Positions 9,643 through 18,400 of a stretch of DNA of 64,000 bases are shown here, piece by piece. The stretch lies in assembly GCF_900232945.1 (NCBI RefSeq), contig NZ_OCTU01000005.1, forward strand, positions 118,771 through 182,770, given 5' to 3'. The stretch's first letter is position 1. The number at the start of each line of letters is the position of its first letter. The translations under genes and the position numbers were made by a program. The DNA comes from Urinicoccus timonensis. GTDB lineage: Bacteria; Bacillota; Clostridia; Tissierellales; Peptoniphilaceae. The notes beneath the pieces were generated by a model. The model was not told the origin of the DNA. It was given only the letters and a program-made list of their open reading frames with translations, and searched no databases.

Positions 9643-10585
9643 TTACCACCTTTAAAATTGCTTCTTGACACTGGTCCAAGTCCCCATTGAAACTTGCTCC
9701 AGCAGCACGTTTGTGCCCACCACCACCAAATTTCACAGCAATTTTACTGGCATCTATGTCGCCTTTGCTCCTCATACTAATCTTGCTACCAGATCTTTTG
9801 CTATCTTTTAAGAAAATAGCCAATTCTACTCCGTCAATATCTCGAATGAACTCAACAATTCCATCTGTATCTGAATGTTCAGCCTGGACCTTATCAAGGT
9901 CGTCTAGAGAAATCCGGGTTAGAGCTATTTTCCCATCCTCTAAAATTTTTAAATTTTGCATAGCCCGCATAAGCAGGTTGGTTTTGGCCAAAGACCTTCT
10001 TTGATAGAGGTTGATTGTAATCTCATTCAAATCAATCTGATGACTTAAAAGATCTGCTGCAATCTCATGCGTCCTAGAGCTGGTTGAGTCGTATTTAAAA
10101 GAACCTGTATCACTGGATATAGCAGTATATAGACAGGTGGCAACTTTCTCATCTATGGGTAAATCAGCCTGCTTTAAGATTTCATACAACAATTCCCCTG
10201 TGCTTGAGACAATTTCAATAAAATTTAAATCTCCATAGCCTTGATTCGTTAAGTGGTGGTCTATAACAACCTTTGTTTTCGCCCTATCAAAGAGATCACC
10301 CACTCTTTTTCCTAAGCGTTCTTGATCAGCGCAGTCTAAGGCGAAAAATAAATCATGGTGTCTATTTGTTTCTATTTCCGAGCTTTCATCCACTCCTGGT
10401 AAAAATTGGTAGGACCTAGGAATCTGATCATCAATGTATAAGAAAACTTCCTTGCCAAATATCTCCAAAGATTTCTTAAGGGCACAAATTGAACCCAGAT
10501 TATCTCCATCTGGGTCAATATGTGAAGCTACACCAATCGATGTAGCTTCTACAATTTTCTTCTTTAAATTATTGATCTTTTCCAT
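9608..10585 (-). CDS. nrnA: DHH-family phosphoesterase, NrnA-like (nanoRNase / pAp phosphatase)
   Basis: A 325-residue DHH/DHHA1 phosphoesterase. In relatives such as B. subtilis NrnA it degrades short oligoribonucleotides and 3'-phosphoadenosine 5'-phosphate using manganese. The metal motifs are visible: HIDPDGDNLGS near residue 22, DCAD near 105, and IDHHLTN near 120. The DHHA1 substrate motif GGGGHKRAAGASF stands near the C-terminus. It overlaps rbfA by 17 bases and truB by 35. This slot between rbfA and truB is the usual place for the gene in clostridia and relatives. Confidence 0.92.
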   Translation of the reverse strand: MEKINNLKKKIVEATSIGVASHIDPDGDNLGSICALKKSLEIFGKEVFLYIDDQIPRSYQFLPGVDESSEIETNRHHDLFFALDCADQERLGKRVGDLFDRAKTKVVIDHHLTNQGYGDLNFIEIVSSTGELLYEILKQADLPIDEKVATCLYTAISSDTGSFKYDSTSSRTHEIAADLLSHQIDLNEITINLYQRRSLAKTNLLMRAMQNLKILEDGKIALTRISLDDLDKVQAEHSDTDGIVEFIRDIDGVELAIFLKDSKRSGSKISMRSKGDIDASKIAVKFGGGGHKRAAGASFNGDLDQCQEAILKVVNDEINAGNSFN

Positions 10586-10925
10586 GATTCACCTCTTGAA
10601 TAAGCTCAAACATTTCGATAGATTTTTCAATAGAGGTATCATTGTAAAAAATTAAATCTGGAATAGCTCTTAACTTTGTTTGCCTTCCTAATTCTTTTTT
10701 GATAAATCCCTTAGCACTCTTGATTCCCTCCAAAGTTTCCTCTTGTTGGTCTGGAGTTCCTAGGGTTGAAATCCCAATTCTCGCCTGAGACAGGTCTCCT
10801 GCCAGGTCAACTTGATTAACACTAACAATGGAATGGACCCGTGGATCTTTAAGCTTATTTTGAATGATGTCTGATAGCTCTCTTTTAATTTCTTCTGTAA
10901 TGCGATTTAAGCGTTTTTCTTTCAT
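10569..10925 (-). CDS. rbfA: 30S ribosome-binding factor RbfA
   Basis: A 118-residue KH-like factor needed for late 16S rRNA maturation and cold adaptation. The N-terminus KRLNRITEEIKRELSDIIQ and the core DLAGDLSQARIGISTLG match the family. The IPDLIFYNDTSIEKS segment near the end carries the conserved strand. It begins two bases before the infB stop region ends and overlaps nrnA, so it belongs to the nusA-infB operon. Confidence 0.95.
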   Translation of the reverse strand: MKEKRLNRITEEIKRELSDIIQNKLKDPRVHSIVSVNQVDLAGDLSQARIGISTLGTPDQQEETLEGIKSAKGFIKKELGRQTKLRAIPDLIFYNDTSIEKSIEMFELIQEVNHGKDQ

Positions 10926-10926
10926 A

Positions 10927-13272
10927 TTACAGCTCTTTCTTAATTTCTTTTAAGATATAACATTCCAAAACGTCGCCTTCTTTGATGTCATTGAAATTTT
11001 CTATACCTAGTCCACCTTCAAATCCTGTTGCTATTTCCTTGGCATCATCTTTAAATCTTTTCAAGGAAGCAATATCTCCTTCATGAATGACAATGTCATC
11101 TCTTAGAATTTTCACACGACCATTGCGAACCATCTTGCCCTTTACCACGTAAATTCCTGCAACAATGATGCGTCCTGGAAGTTTAAAGGTTTGACGAACT
11201 TCTGCCCGACCAGTTACTTCTTCTACAATATCTGGATCCAGCATTCCACTCACGGCCGCCTTTACATCATTGATGATATCATAAATAACTCGGTAGGTTC
11301 TTACATCAACTTCTTCCTCTTTTGCCAAGTCTAGTGCATTGATATTGGGTCTTACATTAAATCCAATGACTAGGGCATCAGATGCGCTGGCTAGGTTAAT
11401 ATCTCCCTCATTAATACCCCCAGCTCCTTGGTGGATAATATTAATTTTAACCTCTTCATTGGACAATTTTAACAAGGATTGACAAACTGCTTCCACGGAC
11501 CCTTTAACATCTGCCTTAACAATAATGTTCAGATCCTTAAGTTCTCCCTCTTTAATCCGGTCAAAAAGATTGTCTAAAGAAACTTTATTGGAATTGGTTA
11601 ATTTTTCTTCCCTATCTTGGGCGATATTCTTTTCAGCAATTTCTCGGGCAAGTTTATCGTCTTCTACAGCATAAATTTGGTCTCCAGCATTAGGAACTTC
11701 GTTTAAGCCTAAGACTACCACAGGAGTAGATGGACCAGCTTTTTTTACATTGCGATGCTTATCATCTGTCATTGCTCGAATACGACCATGGGCTTGTCCT
11801 GAAACAATGCTGTCACCAAAACGTAGAGTTCCTTTTTGAACCAGAATCGTAGCCATGGGGCCTTTTCCTTTATCTAATTGGGCTTCTACTACTGTTCCTA
11901 CGGCTCTACGATTTGGATTTGCCTTTAATTCTTGCATTTCAGCAACTAGAAGAACCATTTCAAGTAATTCTTGAATTCCTTCCTTAGTCTTGGAGCTAAC
12001 AGGAACCATAATGGTGTCGCCACCCCAAGCCTCTGGAATCAATTCGTATTCAGATAATTCTTGATAGACTCTTTCTGGATTAGCTGTATCCTTATCAATT
12101 TTTGTAATAGCTACTATAATTGGTACATTGGCAGCTCTAGCATGGTTAATCGCTTCTACAGTTTGAGGCATGACCCCATCATCTGCGGCTACCACTAAAA
12201 TGGCAATGTCTGTTGACTGGGCTCCTCTTAGCCTCATAGCAGTAAAAGCCTCGTGACCTGGAGTGTCTAAAAAGGTTACCTTTTTATTGCCCACATTCAC
12301 CATATAGGCGCCAATATGTTGGGTAATTCCACCGGCTTCACCTTCAGTAACCCTACTTTGCTTGATGACATCCAGTAAAGAAGTCTTCCCATGGTCAACA
12401 TGCCCCATAACTGTTACAACAGGAGGTCTTGACTTTAAGAAGTTTGGATTGTCTTCATAGTCTAAATTGTAGCTTTCTTCAATGCTTTCGACTTCTTCCG
12501 GCTCTTCAATTATAATTTCTTTTCCCAGTTCGTCTCCTAGTAAAATCACTAAATCTTCATCTAGAGATTCGTTTTGTGTCATCATGAGTCCCAGACCCAT
12601 AAGTTTTGTGATCACTTGAGCTACTGGGGTTTTTGTTTCCTCAGCAAAGTCTTTTACTGAAATTGGTACTTGAATTCTAATTTCTGTGTTTTCCTTTTCT
12701 CTCAATTCTTTTTCTTTTTGTTTTTGTTTTTCTCTGGCAGTCTTCCCGGTTCTATGAGGTTTTCTTTTTTTACGACGTTGGTCGTTTGTATTTTTTACAT
12801 CTCCAGTAGATTGCTTGTCATTCTTATTTGCTTTTTTATTAGATTGTGTTGCCTTATCTTGCTTTTTATTGTCTATAGACTTATTTTTAACTTCATTTCT
12901 TTGGTGGGTATTTTGTGGTCCCTTCCTGGATTCTTTCTTATTCTTTCCATCACCTGAAGTTTTACTATTTACATTTTTTTGTTTTTTTGGTGTGTTTTGA
13001 TGATGGGAGGACTTTTCTTTTTTCTCTTTTGGTTGATCAATAGTTTTTTTAGCCTGACTGTTTTTAGCTGGGCTCTTCTTCGCCTTAGTTGCTTCAGCTT
13101 TGGCTGTCTGCTTCCCCGATTTGACTGCTTGTTTTACCTTACTTACTTCTTTTTCATCTAAAGAACTTAAATTGCTCTTTGCTTGTATATCTATCTTTTC
13201 AAGTATCTTTAACAAGTCTGAACTACTGATACCTAATTCTTTTGCCAATGCGTGAACTCTAATTTTCGCCAT
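10927..13272 (-). CDS. infB: Translation initiation factor IF-2
   Basis: The initiator-tRNA GTPase of translation, 781 residues. A first IF2_N domain (AKIRVHALAKELG) is followed by a long, low-complexity stretch rich in K, N and Q, to about residue 200. A second IF2_N domain follows, then the G domain with GHVDHGKTS (G1), DTPGHE (G3) and NVPIIVAITKID (G4 region). Domains II, III and the fMet-tRNA-binding C2 domain complete it. I choose ATG 13272, preceded by AGGAGG at the right spacing. An in-frame GTG three codons earlier overlaps that ribosome site. Its upstream neighbour is rnpM, without the ylxQ (L7Ae-like) gene often found between them. Confidence 0.97.
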   Translation of the reverse strand: MAKIRVHALAKELGISSSDLLKILEKIDIQAKSNLSSLDEKEVSKVKQAVKSGKQTAKAEATKAKKSPAKNSQAKKTIDQPKEKKEKSSHHQNTPKKQKNVNSKTSGDGKNKKESRKGPQNTHQRNEVKNKSIDNKKQDKATQSNKKANKNDKQSTGDVKNTNDQRRKKRKPHRTGKTAREKQKQKEKELREKENTEIRIQVPISVKDFAEETKTPVAQVITKLMGLGLMMTQNESLDEDLVILLGDELGKEIIIEEPEEVESIEESYNLDYEDNPNFLKSRPPVVTVMGHVDHGKTSLLDVIKQSRVTEGEAGGITQHIGAYMVNVGNKKVTFLDTPGHEAFTAMRLRGAQSTDIAILVVAADDGVMPQTVEAINHARAANVPIIVAITKIDKDTANPERVYQELSEYELIPEAWGGDTIMVPVSSKTKEGIQELLEMVLLVAEMQELKANPNRRAVGTVVEAQLDKGKGPMATILVQKGTLRFGDSIVSGQAHGRIRAMTDDKHRNVKKAGPSTPVVVLGLNEVPNAGDQIYAVEDDKLAREIAEKNIAQDREEKLTNSNKVSLDNLFDRIKEGELKDLNIIVKADVKGSVEAVCQSLLKLSNEEVKINIIHQGAGGINEGDINLASASDALVIGFNVRPNINALDLAKEEEVDVRTYRVIYDIINDVKAAVSGMLDPDIVEEVTGRAEVRQTFKLPGRIIVAGIYVVKGKMVRNGRVKILRDDIVIHEGDIASLKRFKDDAKEIATGFEGGLGIENFNDIKEGDVLECYILKEIKKEL

Positions 13273-13299
13273 TGGACGCACCTCCTTTAAACTAGGACA

Positions 13300-13566
13300 T
13301 TACTCTTTCATCGAATCCTCCAACTCGTGTAATATTTCTTCTGGCACATCGACCTTTAAAGAACGATTCAGGGCCTTTGAACGAATTGCTTTCTCTAAAC
13401 AATTGATATCATTACACAAATACGCTCCTCTACCATTGCTCTTGTTGCTTTTATCCACAAAGATTTCGCCGGTATTGGTTTTAACAATGCGTATTAATTC
13501 TTTCTTTTCTTTGTTTTCATGACAACCGATGCATTGTCGCATGGGTGTTTTTTTTGACTTTGCCAT
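13300..13566 (-). CDS. rnpM: RnpM / YlxR family RNA-binding protein
   Basis: An 88-residue member of the DUF448 family, historically YlxR. The hallmark PMRQCIGCHENKEKKELIRIV is present, with a CxxC pair, and YLCNDINCLEKAI follows. In B. subtilis the protein binds RNase P and modulates it; that role is taken from relatives, not shown here. ATG 13566 is chosen because GGGGAGG lies just upstream; an in-frame TTG four codons earlier overlaps that site. It stands between nusA and infB, its standard position. Confidence 0.9.
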   Translation of the reverse strand: MAKSKKTPMRQCIGCHENKEKKELIRIVKTNTGEIFVDKSNKSNGRGAYLCNDINCLEKAIRSKALNRSLKVDVPEEILHELEDSMKE

Positions 13567-13600
13567 GATCCTCCCCAAACATTACCAATTTATAACTTTC

Positions 13601-14854
13601 TTATTCATCTTCTGAATCAATGGTTTGGTCTTCTTCCTCTTCCATATCCTCTTCAAGGTCTTCAATTTCCAAGTCAAAATTGTCTTCTAAGTCTTCTTCT
13701 AGGCTATCTTCTTGATCTTCTTGATCTAGATCTTCAAGTAAGGCATCTGCCTTATTCGCTTCTGCGAATTGTTGTCTTAGCTCTTCTTTTGTCAAGTTTT
13801 CTTCTTCCAAGAACTCTTCAAACTGGCTTTCAGATTTTATGTCAATTTTCCAATTTGTTAATTTAGCTGCCAAGCGGGCATTTTGTCCTTCTTTTCCAAT
13901 AGCCAAGCTAAGTTGATAGTCCGGAACCACCACCAAAGCTTCTTTTTCTCGTTCTTTAATAAAAACATCCACAACCTTGGATGGACTCAAAGCATTGGCG
14001 ATAAATTCCGCAATATCTTTTTCGTAAATTACAATATCAATTTTTTCATTATAAAGTTGGTCTACAATGGTCTTGACACGGTTTCCTTTAAAACCAACGC
14101 ATGCTCCTAGGGGATCAATTGAAGGATCTTTTGAAAAAACTGCAATTTTAGTTCTAGATCCTGCTTCTCTGGCAATGGAATAAATTTCAACAACTCCGTC
14201 AAGGATTTCCGGTACTTCCATTTCAAATAAACGCTTGATTAAATTGGGATGAGATCTTGATAGGATAACTTGAGGTCCCTTGGGTGTCCGACGAACTTCT
14301 AAAAGGAGCAGCTTAAATCTTTCTCCTTGCCCGTAATGCTCTCCTGGAATTTGTTCTTGAAAAGGTAAAAGAGCTTCTGTTTTTCCTAAGTCAAAGAATA
14401 CATTCCGATTGCTGACTCTCCGCACCTCTCCAGTTATGATTTCATTTTCTCTATCCGTATAGTCTTCAAAAATAACATCTCTTTCAGCATCCTTAATACG
14501 CTGAATGACCACTTGTTTAGCTGTTTGTGCTGCAATTCGGCCAAAATTTTCAGGTTCCAATCGTATACGAACTGTATCTCCTAATTGGTAGCTGGCATTA
14601 ATTGCTTGAGCATCTGAAAGTGTAATTTCCAGGTTATTATCTGTAAGATCTCCGTTCTCTACAACTTCTTTTAAAGCATAAAGAGCAACGTCTCCTGTTT
14701 CACGGTTCATCTCTACATCTACATTTTGTGCAGATCCGAAATTCTTCTTATAACTTGAAACCAAGGCAGACTCTAGGGCTTCAAAAATAATCTCTTTGTC
14801 TACACCCTTTTCTCTCTCTATTTCTTCAAGCGCTAATATAAATTCTTGATTCAT
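13601..14854 (-). CDS. nusA: Transcription termination/antitermination factor NusA
   Basis: A 417-residue RNA polymerase-binding factor that promotes pausing and intrinsic termination. The N-terminal polymerase-binding domain spans about 1-125, and an S1 domain follows (about 135-200: ITGEVRRVSNRNVFFDLG). Two KH domains come next, with GACVGFKGNRVKTIVDQL and AIGKEGQNARLAAKL. The last 60 residues are strongly acidic (runs of E and D), an extension found in several Bacillota. It is second in the rimP-nusA-rnpM-infB operon. NusA-dependent termination in its own leader is known in B. subtilis, and a terminator hairpin sits in the leader here. Confidence 0.96.
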   Translation of the reverse strand: MNQEFILALEEIEREKGVDKEIIFEALESALVSSYKKNFGSAQNVDVEMNRETGDVALYALKEVVENGDLTDNNLEITLSDAQAINASYQLGDTVRIRLEPENFGRIAAQTAKQVVIQRIKDAERDVIFEDYTDRENEIITGEVRRVSNRNVFFDLGKTEALLPFQEQIPGEHYGQGERFKLLLLEVRRTPKGPQVILSRSHPNLIKRLFEMEVPEILDGVVEIYSIAREAGSRTKIAVFSKDPSIDPLGACVGFKGNRVKTIVDQLYNEKIDIVIYEKDIAEFIANALSPSKVVDVFIKEREKEALVVVPDYQLSLAIGKEGQNARLAAKLTNWKIDIKSESQFEEFLEEENLTKEELRQQFAEANKADALLEDLDQEDQEDSLEEDLEDNFDLEIEDLEEDMEEEEDQTIDSEDE

Positions 14855-14862
14855 TATACCTC

Positions 14863-15321
14863 CTAAAACTCAATCACTTGTCGCATCAAGGATATAGCTT
14901 CTCTAGGAATTCTCTCTTCAGAAGAGTCTGTTCGAATGACCACTTCTTCCTCGGAATAATCTGCGATTTCTCCAATAAGATCTTTTTTATTGTTCACTTT
15001 TTTATAGAGTTTGATCTCTACCTTCTTACCTAAATTTCTTCTAAGATCATCATCTGATTTAATTGGTCTATCTAGGCCAGGAGAGGCAACTTCAATAAAG
15101 TAGGGCCCGTCACTAATGTCTAATTCTGCCACTTTCTTATCATAGCTTCGGCTAAATTCAACACAATGGTCTAGACTTGTTCCCTCAGTATTATAAATAA
15201 TTACTTCAATATGAAGCCCATCATCAGACTTTTTACAGTTTAATTCAACCAATTCATCGTCCATTTCCAAGGCTGTCTTTTCCGCTATTTTTTTTAGTTC
15301 TTTAATAATTGAATGCTCCAT
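14863..15321 (-). CDS. rimP: Ribosome maturation factor RimP
   Basis: A 152-residue 30S maturation factor, first gene of the nusA operon. The two-domain family pattern is visible: an N-terminal alpha/beta part with LDHCVEFSRSYDKKVAELD and DGPYFIEVASPGLDRP, then an Sm-like C-terminal domain. The SPGLDRP motif is highly conserved. ATG 15321 is preceded by GGGAGG, only 15 bases after the U-tract of a terminator hairpin. Confidence 0.94.
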   Translation of the reverse strand: MEHSIIKELKKIAEKTALEMDDELVELNCKKSDDGLHIEVIIYNTEGTSLDHCVEFSRSYDKKVAELDISDGPYFIEVASPGLDRPIKSDDDLRRNLGKKVEIKLYKKVNNKKDLIGEIADYSEEEVVIRTDSSEERIPREAISLMRQVIEF

Positions 15322-15335
15322 ACTCCTCCCTTCGT

Positions 15336-15366
15336 AAAAAAACTAGAGTGGAAGCCCACTCTAGTT
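15336..15366 (-). terminator. Terminator hairpin in the rimP-nusA leader / after polC
   Basis: An eleven-base perfect stem (AACTAGAGTGG with CCACTCTAGTT, four-base loop) is followed on the minus strand by five T. It lies between the polC stop and the rimP ribosome site. If the promoter at 15392-15420 is real, the hairpin is inside the rimP leader and would attenuate nusA expression. Confidence 0.88.
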
Positions 15367-15391
15367 ACAATCCTACCTATTTCTTATTACA

Positions 15392-15420
15392 AGTATACCA
15401 TAAATCTAAGGATATTTAAA
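15392..15420 (-). promoter_or_regulatory. Candidate promoter for rimP-nusA-infB
   Basis: The minus strand has TATACT (15392-15397), a spacer of 17, and TTTAAA (15415-15420), overlapping the polC stop. The -35 is weak. Any start from it would transcribe the terminator hairpin before rimP. Confidence 0.45.
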
Positions 15421-18400
15421 GTGTAAATATACTTAATTGGTCACTATCTGGCAATTTATCCAAGCAGTGATTTTCTTTTAAAAGTTCAACAACTGTCTTC
15501 GATGCCTTTGTCCGATTTGTAAAATCTTCAATAGAGATAAATTCACTGACTTGTCTTTGTTCCACGATTTGTTCTGCAACAGCTTGACCTAGTCCCGCCA
15601 TCGCTTGTAGGGGAAGCAATATACCTTGGTCTTTTACTGTAAAATTACTAGCCATAGATTGGTATAAGTCCACATTGTAAAATTTATATCCCCGGCTGAG
15701 CATTTCTAAAGCGACTTCTAAAACAGTTTGTTCATTTTTTTCCTTAGTCGTAAGTTTCACTTCTTTTTGGGCGAATTTCAACTGGTCCAAACGATCTTGT
15801 ACAGCCTGGGGTCCCCTAAGACAAACTTCAGCATTAAAATCTGCTACTTTTTGAGAAAAATAACTAGCATAAAATGCCTCGGGATAATTAATTTTATAGT
15901 AAGCGATTCGGAAGCTCATCATTACATAAGCCACAGCATGGGCTTTAGGAAACATATATTTAATCTTTTCACATGAACTGATATACCATTTGGGAAGGGA
16001 TAGTTTTAGCATCTTCTCATAGTATTTATCCGGGATGCCCTTTCCTTTTCTTACTTTTTCCATAACGTCGAAGGCCATCTTATTATCAGCCCCTGCGTTC
16101 ATTAAATAAACCATAATATCTTCACGAGTAGAAATAACCTCGCTTAATGTCGCCTGATTGTTTTCTACTAGACTCTGAGCATTACCAATCCAAACATCTG
16201 TCCCATGGGAAAGCCCACTAATTCGAACTAGTTCAGAAAAGTTCTTGGGTTTGGTGTCTATCAACATCTTGCGGACAAATTCTGTCCCAAATTCAGGAAT
16301 CCCTAGAGTCCCTGTAGAACATTGGAAAATAGATTCATCACAATGTAGGGCCTCTGTGGACCGAAAAAGAGAAAGCACCTCTTCATCATCCAAGCGAATT
16401 TCACTGGACATAAAGCCTGTATAATCTTCCAACATCTTAATAATAGTAGGGGTATCATGGCCTAAAATATCTAACTTTAAGATGTTTTCGCTAATGGAAT
16501 GGTATTCAAAATGAGTTGTAATTCGGCCAGAAGATTTGTCATTGGCCGGATATTGGATGGGAGTAAAATCATGGATATCCATATTTTTAGGACAAATCAT
16601 AATCCCGCCAGGATGTTGACCGCTGGTCCTTTTTACCCCTACGCAGCCACTGACTAAACGATTAATTTCCGCTCTAGGAGTTTGTTTTTCTCTGTCTTCA
16701 ATAAAGTGTTTAACAAATCCATAGGCTGTTTTATCTGCCAAAGTTCCTATGGTCCCAGCCCGAAAAACATAACCTTCCCCGAAAAGTTCTTCTACATACT
16801 TATGTGCCGTAGGTTGATATTCACCTGCAAAGTTTAAGTCAATATCCGGTTCCTTGTCTCCATAAAAGCCTAAGAAAACTTCAAAGGGAATATCATGGCC
16901 TTCTTTGACCATGGGAACATGGCAGTGGGGGCAATTTTTATCAGGTAAATCCACCCCTGATCCCCCTGTCTTATTGTCTGAAAATTCCGTGTGCTTACAT
17001 TGTGGACAAACATAATGGGCTGGTAATGGGTTTACTTCTGTAATCCCACTCATAGTAGCCACTAGCGAAGATCCTACAGACCCCCTTGAGCCTACATAGT
17101 AACCATCCGAATTGGACTTGGCCACTAACTCATGGGCAATCATATACATCACTGCATATCCATTGGATATAATAGAATTAAGTTCTTTTTCCAATCTCTT
17201 TTCTATAATTTCTGGCAAAGGATTCCCATATTTTTTGTGGGCATTGTCATAAGTCATTTTCTTTAAATTTTCTTCCGCCCCTTCAATAGAAGGCGGATAT
17301 TTCCCTGATGGGATTGGATCAAATTTTTCAATTTTTTCATAGATTTTTCGCGGATTTTCTATGACAATCTTTTTAGCTAGGTCTTCTCCTAAAAAACTAA
17401 AATCTTCTAGCATTTCATCTGTTGTCCTAAAGTGCAAAGATTCATGGGGTATTTGAGAAGGCCGCATATTTTTATAGGTTCCAGCCATTAAAATTCTTCG
17501 AAAAATATCATCTTCTGGTTCCAAATAATGGACGTCCCCTGTTGCAATAACGGGTATATTTAATTTTTCTCCGATGTCTACAATCATCCTAATCAAGCTT
17601 TTTAATTCTTCTACAGAGGCAATCATACCAGATTGGATGAGCTTATGATACTGGTCTAAAGGTTGAATTTCTAAATAATCATAAAATTTTGCATACTGGC
17701 AAAGTTGGTTAAAATCCAAGCCTTGAAGAATTTTTTGAAAGAACTCACTGTTTTGGCAAGCACTCCCCAGTAAAAGCCCCTCCCTTTTCTCCAAAAGGTC
17801 TGATTTTAAAATTTTAGGCTCCCGATAAAAAGTTTCAATGTGGGATTTAGATACTAATAGGTATAGGTTCTTTAAGCCAATTTTATTTTTTGCCAAAAGA
17901 ACAAGGTGTCTAGGTCTCTCTTTTTTAAAATCTTGCTGGCTTTTGGCTCCCAAAAAGTCTGTGATAGACTTTTTGCCATCTTTTTCAGCTAGGCCCATTA
18001 GCTTGATAAATAATTCAGCCGTGGCTTCCGCATCATTAACAGCCCTATGGGCGTTTATGAGTGAAATGCCCATTTTCTTACACAAAGTACCTAGCTTATA
18101 ATTTTTGGTCTTTGGAATATAATTTTTGGCCAGTTCCAAAGTATCCATATAAGCCCTTTGGAAGTCGTATCCATTTCTTTCAAATGACTTTGTCATAAAA
18201 GCCATATCAAAGGACGCATTGTGAGCGACCATAATACAATTTTTGGTAAAGTCTAGGAAGCTTTGGGCAACGCCTTCAAAGCTAGGCTCATTAGCTACCA
18301 TTTCATTGCTTATTGAGGTTAGCTCCACAACTCTTGGTGGAATGGGTTTTAGCGGATTAATCAGTTGACTAAAACGGTCTACCACCCTGCCATTTTTTAC

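Noticed and set aside
12670..13161. Hydrophobic plus-strand frames opposite infB
   Set aside because: They mirror the lysine- and asparagine-rich linker of IF-2 and have no ribosome site.
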